From NCBI GenBank assembly GCA_020832445.1, contig JAFIEO010000020.1:1-51807 (forward strand): DNA of 51,807 nt, in the 5' to 3' direction. The position numbers and the translations under genes are program-made. Shown in pieces: positions 7,757 to 17,244 of this stretch. The stretch is from Paracoccaceae bacterium. Its GTDB lineage: Bacteria > Pseudomonadota > Alphaproteobacteria > Rhodobacterales > Rhodobacteraceae. The notes below the pieces were generated by a model. It worked only from the letters and a program-made list of their open reading frames with translations. It made no database searches and had not been told where the DNA came from. How positions within the stretch are numbered: the stretch's first letter is position 1; each line of letters begins with the position of its first letter.

Positions 7757-9607
7757 TCAGGCGTTTTGCGCCCCGTCCAGTGCTTCCTGCGCGGCGACCC
7801 ACATGGTTTCGGCGCGGTCCAGCGCGTCCATCACTTCGGCGTATTTGCGTTGCCACACACCCAGATCCCCTTCGCGGCCCTGTTCATACAGTTCCGTATC
7901 GGCCAGCTTGGTGGCCAGTTTGCTGCGCATGTCTTCCAGCTTTTCGATGCGGGCTTCGGCCTTGCGCAACTCGCTGCGCAGGTTGGAAATATCTTCGCGG
8001 CTGGCGCGTTTGGGCTTGGGGGCGCTGGGTTTTTCGCGCGTGGGCTTGTCGTCATTGGACAGCAAAAACGCACGATAGCTTTCCAGATCGCCCTCATAGG
8101 GGGTGACCTTGCCGCCGGATACCAGCCACAGCCGGTCGGCGACCAGCGACAAAAGATGCATGTCATGGCTGACCAGAACTACCGCGCCGGTGTATTGTGT
8201 CAATGCATCAACCAGCGCTTCGCGCGATTCGATGTCAAGGTGGTTGGTCGGTTCGTCCAAAATCAGCATATGCGGCGCATCCAGCGTGGCCAGCAGCAGC
8301 GACAGGCGCGCTTTTTGTCCCCCCGACAGCCGCGCAACCACGGTTTCTGCCTGATCCGCCATCAACCCGAAACCGGCCAGCCGCGCGCGCAGGCGGGGTT
8401 GCGCTTCAGTTGGGCGCATGCGTTGCAGGTGTTGCAGGGGCGTCTCATCCAGTTCCAGCTCATCCACCTGATGCTGCGCGAAATAGCCCACGCGCAGCTT
8501 GTTGGCGCGCGTCACCTGACCATTGCCACCCAGCTTGTCGGCCAGCAGTTTTGACAAGGTGGATTTGCCTTCACCGTTCCGCCCCAGCAGGGCGATGCGG
8601 TCATCCTGATCAATGCGCAATTCCAGCCCGCGCAGAACGGGTGGGCCACCATACCCGACCGACACCCCGTCCAGCCGCAGAATGGGTGGCGAAAGTTCTT
8701 CGGGCGCGGGAAAGGTAAAGACATGGCGCGCAGCCTCAGAGGGCGCGGTAATCGGCGTCAGTTTTTCCAGCATTTTCAGGCGCGATTGCGCTTGCTTTGC
8801 CTTCGACGCCTTCGCGCGGAACCGGTCCACAAATTTCTGCATATGGTCGCGTTTCAGGGATACTTTCTGCGCCTCGGCGGCCAGAACGGCGCGCTGTTCG
8901 GCGCGGGTGCGCGCGAACGTGTCGTAGCTGCCTGCATAAAGCGTCAGTTTGCGGTCTTCCAGATGCAGGATATGGCTGACGGCACGGTTCAGCAAACCGC
9001 GATCATGGCTGATGATAAGGACCGTGTGCGGGTATTTCGCCAGATAGCTTTCCAGCCACAGCGCGCCTTCAAGGTCCAGATAGTTGGTCGGTTCATCCAG
9101 CAGCAGCAAATCGGGCTGCGCAAACAGCACCCCCGCCAGCGCAACACGCATCCGCCATCCGCCCGAAAAATCCGAACAGGGGCGCGCTTGTGCGGCTGTG
9201 TCGAACCCCAGGCCCTTCAGGATCGAGCTTGCACGCCCTTCGGCAGACCAGGCGTCAATATCGGCCAGGCGGGTTTGCACAGCGGCAATGCGGGCAGGGT
9301 CGGTGGTGGTTTCGGCCTCAGCCATCAGGGCTGCGCGTTCCACATCGGCTTGCAGCACCGTTTCCAGCAGCGACGTGGATGATGACGGCACTTCCTGTGC
9401 CACGCCGCCGATGCGCGCGCGCGCTGGCAGCGTGATCGCCCCCCCTTCCAGCGGCAGATCGCCACGGATCATGCGAAACAGCGTGGTTTTGCCCGATCCG
9501 TTGCGCCCGACCAGCCCGACCTTGTGGCCCGTGGGAATATTGGCCGAAGCCCCCTCGAACAGGGGCCGGCCGTCGATAGAGAATGAGATGTCGTCAATAT
9601 GCAGCAT
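7757..9607 (-). CDS. ABC-F family ATP-binding cassette protein
   Basis: A 616-residue soluble protein with two ABC modules and no membrane segments. Module 1 has Walker A GRNGSGKTT (residues 35-43), signature SDFSGGWRMRVALAG and Walker B LLLLDEPTNYLDLEG. A charged linker follows (RFRAKASKAKQAQSRLKMLE, the P-site tRNA interaction motif). Module 2 has GRNGEGKST, LSGGQKARLSLLLA and MLILDEPTNHLDIES. The C-terminal 90 residues form a coiled coil (LRSELRKAEARIEKLEDMRS). ABC-F proteins act on ribosomes with bound peptidyl-tRNA. Length and coiled coil suggest the YheS/Uup-like housekeeping branch rather than a resistance protein. The start ATG 9607 gives the standard MLHIDDIS beginning. The exact subfamily needs a tree. 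Confidence 0.92.
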   Translation of the reverse strand: MLHIDDISFSIDGRPLFEGASANIPTGHKVGLVGRNGSGKTTLFRMIRGDLPLEGGAITLPARARIGGVAQEVPSSSTSLLETVLQADVERAALMAEAETTTDPARIAAVQTRLADIDAWSAEGRASSILKGLGFDTAAQARPCSDFSGGWRMRVALAGVLFAQPDLLLLDEPTNYLDLEGALWLESYLAKYPHTVLIISHDRGLLNRAVSHILHLEDRKLTLYAGSYDTFARTRAEQRAVLAAEAQKVSLKRDHMQKFVDRFRAKASKAKQAQSRLKMLEKLTPITAPSEAARHVFTFPAPEELSPPILRLDGVSVGYGGPPVLRGLELRIDQDDRIALLGRNGEGKSTLSKLLADKLGGNGQVTRANKLRVGYFAQHQVDELELDETPLQHLQRMRPTEAQPRLRARLAGFGLMADQAETVVARLSGGQKARLSLLLATLDAPHMLILDEPTNHLDIESREALVDALTQYTGAVVLVSHDMHLLSLVADRLWLVSGGKVTPYEGDLESYRAFLLSNDDKPTREKPSAPKPKRASREDISNLRSELRKAEARIEKLEDMRSKLATKLADTELYEQGREGDLGVWQRKYAEVMDALDRAETMWVAAQEALDGAQNA

Positions 9608-9666
9608 GGCCGCGAAGTGCCTGTAAATTGGCGGGGCGTCAAGGTGGCCTTCGCATTGCAGACATG

Positions 9667-9700
9667 AAAACCCCCGGCGCGGGCAGGACCGGCCGGGGGC
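9667..9700 (-). terminator. Rho-independent terminator of the DsbA-like gene
   Basis: On the minus strand, GCCCCCGGCC and GGCGCCGGGGG form a strong GC stem followed by TTTTCATG. It starts about 25 bp after the DsbA-like stop and before the start of the ABC-F gene, so the two genes are separate transcription units. Confidence 0.75.
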
Positions 9701-9724
9701 AATGCCCGAAAGGGGGGCTGCGGG

Positions 9725-10585
9725 TCAGTCGCGCAGGTTTTCAGCAACCAGCGCCAGCGTGTCCGCAGGAACAAAGCCACGCAGGAATTCGGTTTCCATG
9801 ATGAAGCTGGGCGTGCCGCTGATTTGTAGCCGCTGCGCCAGCATGCGGTTTTCTTCCAGAATGGTGGTGATCGCGTCATCATCCAGCATGGCCAGCACGT
9901 CATCCCCGTCAAGGCCCAGATCTTCGGCCAGATCGGTCAGCATTTCGGGGGTGTAGCGCCCTTCATACTGGATCAGCGCGGAATGTGCGTCGCCATATGC
10001 CGCGTCGCCCGCCATTTGCTTGACTGCGATGGCAAAACGCGATGCCAGTTCGGAGTCCGGTCCGAGAATGGGGAATTCCTTGATGATCAGGCGCACATTG
10101 CCATCCTGTTCCAGAAAACTGGTCACTTCCGGATAGGCACGTTTGCAAAACCCGCACTGGTAATCGATGAATTCAACTAGGGTCAGATCGCCATCAGGGT
10201 TGCCGCCAACCCATGAATGCCCGTCATTGAAAATTTCGTCATAATTGGCGTCAATCAGCGCAAGGTCCATATCGGCCTGCGATGCGGTGTTGCGCATTTC
10301 ATATTCGGCGACAGCCTCGAAAATCACTTCGGGGTTTTGCAGCAGATAACTGCGCACTTTCTCGCCAAATTCGGCATCAACGGCAATGGTATCGGGCACT
10401 GGCTGTGCGCCCAGATCGGCCAATGCGGCATCTGCGCTGTCCACCTCGGTGGCAAGTGTTGCCTGATCGTCTGGAGACGGGTCCAATGCTGTGGACCCAC
10501 CGGCGCTGGACAATACCAGAACCCCAAGGGCCGCCGCCGCCATGCAGGTTCCGATCAGGGCGGTGTCGGTCACGGGAAGGGTCAT
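9725..10585 (-). CDS. DsbA family thiol-disulfide oxidoreductase, membrane-anchored
   Basis: A 286-residue protein. Residues 8-30 form a hydrophobic N-terminal segment (signal anchor or cleavable signal), then a low-complexity acidic linker to about residue 65, an alpha-helical region (EKVRSYLLQNPEVIFEAVAE) and a thioredoxin fold. The active site is Cys144-Gly-Phe-Cys147 (EFIDYQCGFCKRAYPE), and the cis-proline loop is ISGTPSFIM. It resembles the DsbA/BdbD-like proteins with a helical prefix (Com1 type) that catalyse periplasmic disulfide formation. ATG 10585 is preceded by AAGGAG at 6 bases. It is divergent from the amidase gene, with 253 bp between them. Its electron partner is not in the window. 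Confidence 0.88.
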   Translation of the reverse strand: MTLPVTDTALIGTCMAAAALGVLVLSSAGGSTALDPSPDDQATLATEVDSADAALADLGAQPVPDTIAVDAEFGEKVRSYLLQNPEVIFEAVAEYEMRNTASQADMDLALIDANYDEIFNDGHSWVGGNPDGDLTLVEFIDYQCGFCKRAYPEVTSFLEQDGNVRLIIKEFPILGPDSELASRFAIAVKQMAGDAAYGDAHSALIQYEGRYTPEMLTDLAEDLGLDGDDVLAMLDDDAITTILEENRMLAQRLQISGTPSFIMETEFLRGFVPADTLALVAENLRD

Positions 10586-10838
10586 GCGCTACTCCTTGCT
10601 AAAATGGCCGGTTCGCAATGTCTGCGCAGGCCGGAAAAACTGAACTTTGATACCTTAAACCCTGTGAAACGGTCAGAATCAACCCAAAGGGTGCGGACAA
10701 ATCGACGCTTTCGCAGAATTGATCACAGGAATGTCCGTTCAGGCGGGCAAAGGCGGTGCAAGGCGGCGAAGGGCATTTGCGAATGCCGGTGTTCGGTGTA
10801 GGATTGGACGAAACAATGACAGCTAGGCAGGCAGGGTC

Positions 10839-12113
10839 GTGAACAGGCGCAAGAACACAATTCCGCAGGGCAGGGCGGTGGCTTTGGGGTGCCTGCTTTT
10901 GCTGGTGGCGTTGCTGGTCGCCGGGCCTGCGGACGCCCAAAACCGTCTGGTTGCCCAAGCCCGCATTCTGCCCGATCAGTCCAGCCTTGACGCGGGCGGT
11001 GATGGCGGCATTGTGCTGGACGTGGCGCTTAGTCAGGCGGTTCCATACCGCGTGCGGACCCTGGGCATGCCGCCGCGGCTGGTGCTGGATCTGGGAACTG
11101 TGGACTGGGCGCAGGCAGGTGATGTGTTTGACCAACCCGTGCGCGGTGTGCGCGACATCCGCAAAGGGGCGCTTGGCAATGGCTGGGCGCGGCTGGTGAT
11201 GGACCTGACAGGTCCGTATCTGCCCGGGCAGGTTGAACAGCGCATTGACCCCGAAACAGGGCAGGCGCGTATTCATGTGACGCTGGCGCAGGTGCCGATG
11301 GACGAGTTTGAGCGCCGCGCCACGGATGAGCAGGTTTTTCTGTCGCGTAATCCGGCGGGCCTGTTGCATCCGCAATCCGCGCGCCAAACCAGTGCGGCGG
11401 ACGGACGCACAAAGCCGGTGGTCATGCTGGACCCCGGACATGGGGGCGTCGATCCGGGCGCAGAACGTGACGGCGTGCGCGAGGCCGATCTGGTGCTGAC
11501 ATTCGCGCGCATCCTGCGCGAAGAACTGCTGCGCCGTGGGCAGGTTGAGGTCGCAATGACGCGCGATGCGGACATCTTCGTGTCGCTTGACGGGCGGATA
11601 CGGGCCGCGCGGGCGGCGGGCGCCGATCTGTTCATCTCGCTGCATGCTGATGCCTTGCCCGAAGGGCTGGCCACCGGCACGGTTGTCTACTTGCTGGGCG
11701 AGGATGAAGGCGACGCCGCTGCCGCGTATCTGGCTGAACGCCATGACCGCGCGGACCTGCTGGCCGGTGTCGACCTGACACGCAACAGTGATGAAATTGC
11801 GCGCGTGCTGATGTCGGTTGCGTGGCAGGACACCGCGCCACGGTCGCGCACATTGGCCGATGCGCTGGTAAGTGAAATCGCAGCGACCGGCTTGCGGCTG
11901 CATCGCCGTCCCGTTCAGGCTGGTGCGTTCAGTGTGTTGCGCGCGCCTGACATGCCGTCGGTTCTGATGGAACTGGGGTTCATGTCCAGCCCGCGCGATC
12001 TGGCAAACCTGCGCGATCCTGAATGGACATCGCGCATGGCTGGTGCGATTGCCGATGCGGTGGAAGCTTGGCTGCTGGATGACAAGGCGCAGGGGCTTTT
12101 GCGCCGGCAATAG
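10839..12113 (+). CDS. N-acetylmuramoyl-L-alanine amidase (AmiC type, AMIN + Amidase_3)
   Basis: A 424-residue periplasmic enzyme that cleaves the amide bond between MurNAc and L-Ala in septal peptidoglycan. It starts at GTG 10839. Residues 1-33 are a signal peptide ending at PADA-QN. Residues 40-150 are an AMIN domain that targets the protein to the division site (VLDLGTVDW, IHVTLAQ). Residues 192-415 are the Zn-dependent Amidase_3 domain with His201 (LDPGHGGVDPG), Glu215 (GVREADL), His269 (SLHADALP) and catalytic Glu378 (VLMELGFMS). All are present, so it should be active. The PBP1A gene follows 130 bp downstream on the same strand, a conserved alphaproteobacterial pair of peptidoglycan enzymes. 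Confidence 0.94.
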   Translation: MNRRKNTIPQGRAVALGCLLLLVALLVAGPADAQNRLVAQARILPDQSSLDAGGDGGIVLDVALSQAVPYRVRTLGMPPRLVLDLGTVDWAQAGDVFDQPVRGVRDIRKGALGNGWARLVMDLTGPYLPGQVEQRIDPETGQARIHVTLAQVPMDEFERRATDEQVFLSRNPAGLLHPQSARQTSAADGRTKPVVMLDPGHGGVDPGAERDGVREADLVLTFARILREELLRRGQVEVAMTRDADIFVSLDGRIRAARAAGADLFISLHADALPEGLATGTVVYLLGEDEGDAAAAYLAERHDRADLLAGVDLTRNSDEIARVLMSVAWQDTAPRSRTLADALVSEIAATGLRLHRRPVQAGAFSVLRAPDMPSVLMELGFMSSPRDLANLRDPEWTSRMAGAIADAVEAWLLDDKAQGLLRRQ

Positions 12114-12243
12114 CATTGCGTGATTTGCCGCGTTTCAATGCCTATGGGCGCGTCGGCGGAAACCCGAAATCGTGAAGCACAGGTTTTTGACCTGCGTGAT
12201 GAATGCGCGTATAAGCGCGCCAACTGTTCCAAGGGGTCCACGC

Positions 12244-14799
12244 GTGCTCAGAACGATTCTATCATTTTTCGGCGGGCTTTTCAGTTTCGCGATCACCGCT
12301 GTGTTTTTTGTTGCGCTTGCCATTGGCGGCGTGTTCTGGATGTATGGGCAGGATTTGCCCAGTCATGAACAACTGGCCAATTACACCCCCCCCACAATCA
12401 GCCGCATCTATTCCGGCGAGGGGCGGTTGATCGATGAATTCGCCATTGAACGGCGGCTTTTCACCCCTGTATCAGATATTCCCGATCTGGTGAAAAATGC
12501 CTTCATCAGCGCCGAGGACAGAAATTTCTATGCCCATGCCGGTTTTGACCCGCGTGCGATTGCGGTCGCGGGCTATGAAGCGGTGGTATCGCGCGGGCAG
12601 AATGTGCGCGGGGCGTCCACGATCACGCAACAGGTGATGAAAAACTTCCTGCTGTCGGGCGACCGCACGGGCGAGCGTAAGATCAAGGAACTGATCCTTG
12701 CATCGCGCGTGGAAGGCGCCCTGAGCAAGGACCAGATTCTTGAACTGTATCTGAATGAAATTTTTCTGGGCCAGAATTCTTATGGCGTGACCGCCGCCGC
12801 GCAGACCTATTTCAACAAGACGCTGGACGAATTGGAACTGCACGAAGCCGCCTTTCTGGCAGCGCTGCCGCAGGCACCGTCGAATTATCATCCGGTGCGC
12901 AACCGCGACCGCGTGACGTCCCGGCGCAACTATGTGCTGGGGGAAATGCTGCGCAATGGCCATATTTCGCGCGAAGAGCATGATATTGCGCGCGATCAGC
13001 CGCTTCTGACTGTGCAATCGGGCGATTTTTCCAGCCCGCGCGACATTATTCCGCCGCGTGATTATTTCACCGATGAAGTGCGCCGCCAGCTTTCGGGCAC
13101 ATTCGGCGAAGAGGAATTCTTCACCGGCGGGCTAAGCATTCGCGCCACTATTGACCCCGATATGCAAACCCATGCCGCTCACGCGCTGCAACGCGCGCTG
13201 GAAAACTACGACCGCAGCCGGGGCCAGTTGCGCCCCAGCGGCGAGCGGCTGGAGGCGGAAGATCTGGTGAATGAGGAAACATGGCGCGCGGCACTGGCCC
13301 GCGTCGAGGTGGCACGCGATATTACCCTTGGCGGGCGCTGGTATCCCGCTGTCGTTCTGGCGGCTACGGCCGATCAGGTGCGACTGGGCATTGAAGCTGT
13401 GCGCAGCGATCAGGACGCGCCGCATGTCGTGGACCGCCCGGACATTAATTGGGCGCGTGGGTCGCTGTCCGATAACCTGTCGGTGGGTGATGTCGTCCAT
13501 GTGCGCCGTGTCAGCAATGAGTCCGGTGAATTCCAGCGCTGGTCCTTGCGGCAGGTGCCCGAAGTGCAGGGCGGCTTGATGGCGATGGATGTCAATACCG
13601 GCCGCGTCATTGCCATGCAGGGCGGCTTTTCCTACGAGGATTCGGTGTTTAACCGCGCCACGCAGGCGCAGCGCCAGCCCGGTTCGGCGTTCAAGCCGTT
13701 TGTCTATGCGGCTGCACTGGACAGCGGGTTCACCCCCGCCACAATCGTGATTGATGCGCCTATTGAAGTTGAAACTGTTCAGGGGATCTGGCGTCCCACC
13801 AATGCCACCAACCGGTTTTACGGCCCGACGCCTGTGCGCACGGGCATCGAGATGTCGCGCAACCTGATGACTGTGCGTCTGGCACAGGAAATCGGCATGG
13901 ATGTTGTGGGCGGCTATTCCGAACGCTTCGGGGTTTATGACCGGTCGCAACAAAATCTGGCGGCGGCGCTGGGCAGTCAGGAAACCACGCTGTTCCGGAT
14001 GGTCGCGGCCTATGCGATGTTTGCCAATGGCGGTGAACGGGTGGAACCCACACTGGTGGACCGTGTGCAGGACAGGTGGGGCAAGACAGTCTACCGCCAT
14101 GACCAGCGCAATTGTGTTGATTGCAACGAGGCCAACCTGCCCGAAGGGCGCGGGCTTTGGATCACATCGCAGCGTCAGCGCGTGATGGATGCGGTCACAG
14201 CCTATCAGTTGACCTCGATGATGGAAGGCGTTGTGCAGCGCGGCACCGCTGCGCGGACTGTCAACCTGCCGGTGCCGACCGCAGGCAAAACCGGCACCAC
14301 CAATGAAGCGCGCGATGTCTGGTTCGTGGGCTACACGTCCAATATCGTTGCGGGCTGCTACATTGGTTATGACCAGCCGCGTCCGCTGGGTCGCGGGGCA
14401 GGGGGCGGCACCATGTGCGGCCCAGTGTTCAACGAATTCATGCAAGAAGCGGTCAAGAAATACGGTGGCAGCCGCTTCCGCGTGCCGTCGGGCGGGTATT
14501 TCATCAATATCGACCGCAATACAGGCGCAAGACTGCCTGAAGGCGCAAGCGGCGCGAATGTGATTGCCGAATTCTTCCGCGAAGGTGTCGAGCCGATCTT
14601 TGGTCTGGCGGCTATTATTGACGGTGGTTTCGCACTGGGCGGGGATTTGCCGATGTTCGAGCCGGGCGAGTCGTATGAAGAATTGCAACGCGAGGATTCC
14701 GGCCGTGGGCAGTTGCCGGACGGCACCACCAGCGACGGGGGCGGCAGCACGGCCCCTTCTGCCAGCTTTGGCACAGTATCGACGGGTGGGTTGTATTAG
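12244..14799 (+). CDS. mrcA: Penicillin-binding protein 1A (class A, bifunctional)
   Basis: An 851-residue inner-membrane enzyme with glycosyltransferase and transpeptidase activity in peptidoglycan synthesis. GTG 12244 (MLRTILSFFGGLFSFAIT) is preferred over upstream starts because AAGGGG lies 7 bases before it and the protein then begins at its membrane anchor. The GT51 domain shows SAEDRNFYAHAGFDPR, RGASTITQQVMKN and LNEIFLGQNSYG. A PCB_OB insert occupies roughly residues 310-420. The transpeptidase has SAFKP (Ser nucleophile), SRN and AGKTGTTN, all intact. The C-terminus has a Gly/Ser-rich tail. It lies downstream of the AmiC-type amidase. The first repeat element on its 3' side begins 38 bp after the stop. 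Confidence 0.95.
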   Translation: MLRTILSFFGGLFSFAITAVFFVALAIGGVFWMYGQDLPSHEQLANYTPPTISRIYSGEGRLIDEFAIERRLFTPVSDIPDLVKNAFISAEDRNFYAHAGFDPRAIAVAGYEAVVSRGQNVRGASTITQQVMKNFLLSGDRTGERKIKELILASRVEGALSKDQILELYLNEIFLGQNSYGVTAAAQTYFNKTLDELELHEAAFLAALPQAPSNYHPVRNRDRVTSRRNYVLGEMLRNGHISREEHDIARDQPLLTVQSGDFSSPRDIIPPRDYFTDEVRRQLSGTFGEEEFFTGGLSIRATIDPDMQTHAAHALQRALENYDRSRGQLRPSGERLEAEDLVNEETWRAALARVEVARDITLGGRWYPAVVLAATADQVRLGIEAVRSDQDAPHVVDRPDINWARGSLSDNLSVGDVVHVRRVSNESGEFQRWSLRQVPEVQGGLMAMDVNTGRVIAMQGGFSYEDSVFNRATQAQRQPGSAFKPFVYAAALDSGFTPATIVIDAPIEVETVQGIWRPTNATNRFYGPTPVRTGIEMSRNLMTVRLAQEIGMDVVGGYSERFGVYDRSQQNLAAALGSQETTLFRMVAAYAMFANGGERVEPTLVDRVQDRWGKTVYRHDQRNCVDCNEANLPEGRGLWITSQRQRVMDAVTAYQLTSMMEGVVQRGTAARTVNLPVPTAGKTGTTNEARDVWFVGYTSNIVAGCYIGYDQPRPLGRGAGGGTMCGPVFNEFMQEAVKKYGGSRFRVPSGGYFINIDRNTGARLPEGASGANVIAEFFREGVEPIFGLAAIIDGGFALGGDLPMFEPGESYEELQREDSGRGQLPDGTTSDGGGSTAPSASFGTVSTGGLY

Positions 14800-14837
14800 G
14801 AGGAAGGTTTGGACGGGCGTTAGCGGGGTTGATCTGT

Positions 14838-15066
14838 GCCCTTTCGCGGACATCGGGAAAGCCCCAAGGCGCGGAGCAAAGGCCGCAAGGCCGCCGCGCC
14901 ATCGGCGGGCCGTCCCGCGGCCTGCCGATTTGGCCAGCGACACGCCAAGCGGTTTAAGTAAGGGATATGCAGCTTGCATAAACTGCGCGTCTCAAATGTC
15001 GGACCGGCAGACCCCGGCCCACCGCTGGCGCGTGCTTACTCCAAGCGTGAATGACTGCAAATGACC
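14838..15066 (+). repeat. Dispersed structured intergenic repeat, copy 2
   Basis: Copy 2 lies between mrcA and prfB. The left end GCCCTTTCGCGGAC matches the GGCCTTTTGCGG end of copy 4. Hairpin A reads GGCGCGG...CCGCGCC with inner stem GGCC-GCAA-GGCC. Relative to GGGC/GCCC in the other copies this is a paired, compensatory change with a GNRA-type loop. Segments B (GGGCCGTCCCGCGGCC, TGCCGAT) and D (CCGGCAGACCCC, GGCCCACCGC) can pair, and TATGCAGCTTGCATA is palindromic. It ends with GAATGACTGCAA, a diverged inverted end. Confidence 0.88.
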
Positions 15067-15214
15067 AATAACTACCATAACCGATGATGTGACCGTGGCT
15101 TCCGGCAATGAACCGGCAGCTTGCAAACAGGATCACAGCTTGGATGGCTTGCCCCTGATGCGTCGCCGCGTTATGCACAGGCCCAGCTTTCAGCTTCAGG
15201 AATGGACGATACCC

Positions 15215-16342
15215 ATGCGCGCAGAGACGCTTAGCACCATTGACGCGATCCGCAAATCACTGGCCTTGCTTGGTCAACGGATGGATATCGAAACGGCACC
15301 GCACCGGCTGGAAGAATTCGATGCGATGACTGAAAACCCCGACCTGTGGAACGATCCCGCCCGCGCGCAGGCCCTGATGCGTGATCGCCGCTTGCTGGCC
15401 GATGCGTTGGGCACCTACCGCAGCATTGCGCAGGAACTCGAAGATCAGATGGGCCTGATCGAGTTGGGAGAGGCCGAAGGCGACACCGAAATCGTGGCCG
15501 AAGCCGAAGAAGAACTGCGTAAACTGGCCAAATCCGCCGCCGCCAAGGAACTGGAGGCGCTGCTGAACGGCGAGGCGGACAGCAACGACACCTTCCTTGA
15601 GATTAACGCAGGCGCGGGCGGCACCGAAAGCTGTGACTGGGCGTCGATGCTGGCGCGCATGTATGTGCGTTGGGCCGAAAAGAAGGGGTATACTGTCGAG
15701 CTGATGTCAGAAAGCGCGGGCGAGGAAGCGGGCATCCGGTCTGTGGCTTACAAGATTTCAGGTCATAATGCCTATGGCTGGCTGAAATCGGAATCCGGCG
15801 TGCACCGTCTGGTGCGGATTTCGCCTTTTGACGGCTCGGCGCGGCGGCACACATCGTTCAGCTCTGTCTGGGTCTATCCTGTGGTTGATGAGAATATTGA
15901 GATTGACATCAACCCGTCTGACATCCGTATCGACACCTACCGGTCATCCGGTGCGGGTGGTCAGCACGTCAACACGACCGACTCGGCCGTGCGGATTACC
16001 CATATACCGACCGGCATTGTCACCACATCCAGCCAGAAATCGCAGCATCAGAACCGCGAAATTGCCATGAATGCGCTGAAATCGCGGCTGTATGAAATGG
16101 AATTGCGAAAACGCACCGAAGCGATTGAAGCCGCGCATGATGCCAAGGGCGATGCGGGCTGGGGCAACCAGATCCGGTCCTATGTGCTGCATCCCTATCA
16201 GATGGTGAAGGATCTGCGCACCGCACATGAAACGTCGGACACCCAAGGCGTTCTGGACGGCGCGCTGGACGGGTTCATGGCGGCCACGCTGGCGATGGAT
16301 GTGTCCGGCAAAACGCGCGCCGAGGCGAACGCCACCGATTGA
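15215..16342 (+). CDS. prfB: Peptide chain release factor 2
   Basis: A 375-residue class I release factor that recognises UAA and UGA and triggers peptidyl-tRNA hydrolysis. SPF tripeptide at 203-205 ([10 protein letters not shown]) is the anticodon-like codon reader. The GGQ motif at 248-250 ([15 protein letters not shown]) contacts the peptidyl transferase centre. The open frame extends upstream to 15089, but ATG 15215 gives the standard [12 protein letters not shown] start. No in-frame UGA or programmed +1 frameshift site is present near codon 25, unlike E. coli. The gene stands alone on the plus strand between a repeat element and a membrane protein gene. Confidence 0.96.
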   Translation: MRAETLSTIDAIRKSLALLGQRMDIETAPHRLEEFDAMTENPDLWNDPARAQALMRDRRLLADALGTYRSIAQELEDQMGLIELGEAEGDTEIVAEAEEELRKLAKSAAAKELEALLNGEADSNDTFLEINAGAGGTESCDWASMLARMYVRWAEKKGYTVELMSESAGEEAGIRSVAYKISGHNAYGWLKSESGVHRLVRISPFDGSARRHTSFSSVWVYPVVDENIEIDINPSDIRIDTYRSSGAGGQHVNTTDSAVRITHIPTGIVTTSSQKSQHQNREIAMNALKSRLYEMELRKRTEAIEAAHDAKGDAGWGNQIRSYVLHPYQMVKDLRTAHETSDTQGVLDGALDGFMAATLAMDVSGKTRAEANATD

Positions 16343-16461
16343 CGTGCAGATCGCGCGCACCCGCATGGCCAAGGGACGAATACACCGGCGCTGCACGCTG
16401 AATTTGCTTGCATGACACATTGTCGCAGTCCTATCCTTTCCATCAGGGAATGGAGGACACC

Positions 16462-17244
16462 ATGAGCGACAATTCAAGCCATACGACCCATCTGCCACCG
16501 TCCACTATACCAGCGCCGGGAACCATTAGCGTGGCCGATCTTGGCGCCGTCCTGCGGGCGGGCTGGTCGGATTTCAGACAGGCGCCGGTGTTCGGTTTGG
16601 CATTTTCGCTGGTCTATGTGCTGGGCGGGTTGGTGCTTTATGCGGTGTTTCTGGCCTCTGGGCAAAGCTGGTGGTTCATTCCGATTGCCGTAGGTTTCCC
16701 GCTGATTGCGCCTTTTGCGGCAACCGGCCTTTATGAAGTCAGCCGCAGGATTGAACAGGGCAAAGACCTGAACTGGGGCGCGGTTGCTGGCTGCGTCTTT
16801 GCCCAACGTGACCGGCAGGTGCCATCCATGGCAATGGTCGTCATGCTGGCCTTCATGTTCTGGGTTTTTGTGGCCCACACGATTTTTGCCCTGTTTTTCG
16901 GTTTGCGTCCGATCACCAGTTCCACCTTTGATATGCTGATGTCGGGACCGGGCCTGATGATGCTGTTGGTTGGTGGCGCAATCGGGGGCAGCATGGCCGC
17001 AGTGTTGTTTGCATTGTCGGTCATAAGCCTGCCGCTGCTTCTGGACAAGGAAGTGGATTTCATCACCGCCATGATCACCTCGTTTCAGGCAGTGATGCAG
17101 AACCTGTGGGTCATGGCTGTCTGGGCCGGGATCATTGCTGCATTGCTGTTTGCGGCAATGCTGCCGTTTTTTCTGGGCCTGTTTGTTGTGCTGCCTGTGC
17201 TTGGCCACGCGTCATGGCACCTGTACCGGCGCATCCTTGCATAA
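16462..17244 (+). CDS. DUF2189 domain-containing integral membrane protein
   Basis: A 260-residue protein. ATG 16462 is preceded by GGAGG with a 5-6 base gap and is preferred over ATG 16450. About 35 N-terminal residues are Ser/Pro-rich, followed by ISVADLGAVLRAGWSDF, the start of the DUF2189 family, and then five or six hydrophobic segments (about residues 52-72, 75-98, 130-160, 170-200, 225-255). Family members are inner-membrane proteins of unknown function, sometimes near cytochrome oxidase genes. No such genes are near here. The next gene is 387 bp away, so it appears monocistronic. The topology is visible from the sequence, the function is not. Confidence 0.8.
   Translation: MSDNSSHTTHLPPSTIPAPGTISVADLGAVLRAGWSDFRQAPVFGLAFSLVYVLGGLVLYAVFLASGQSWWFIPIAVGFPLIAPFAATGLYEVSRRIEQGKDLNWGAVAGCVFAQRDRQVPSMAMVVMLAFMFWVFVAHTIFALFFGLRPITSSTFDMLMSGPGLMMLLVGGAIGGSMAAVLFALSVISLPLLLDKEVDFITAMITSFQAVMQNLWVMAVWAGIIAALLFAAMLPFFLGLFVVLPVLGHASWHLYRRILA

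Noticed and set aside
13132-14979. 615-residue open frame antisense to mrcA
   Set aside because: It is the shadow of a strongly coding gene in high-GC DNA. The translation is rich in His, Arg and Gln with no domain, and it runs into repeat copy 2.
15089-15300. Programmed frameshift at the start of prfB
   Set aside because: The frame from ATG 15215 runs through without an in-frame UGA or shift site, as in many alphaproteobacteria.
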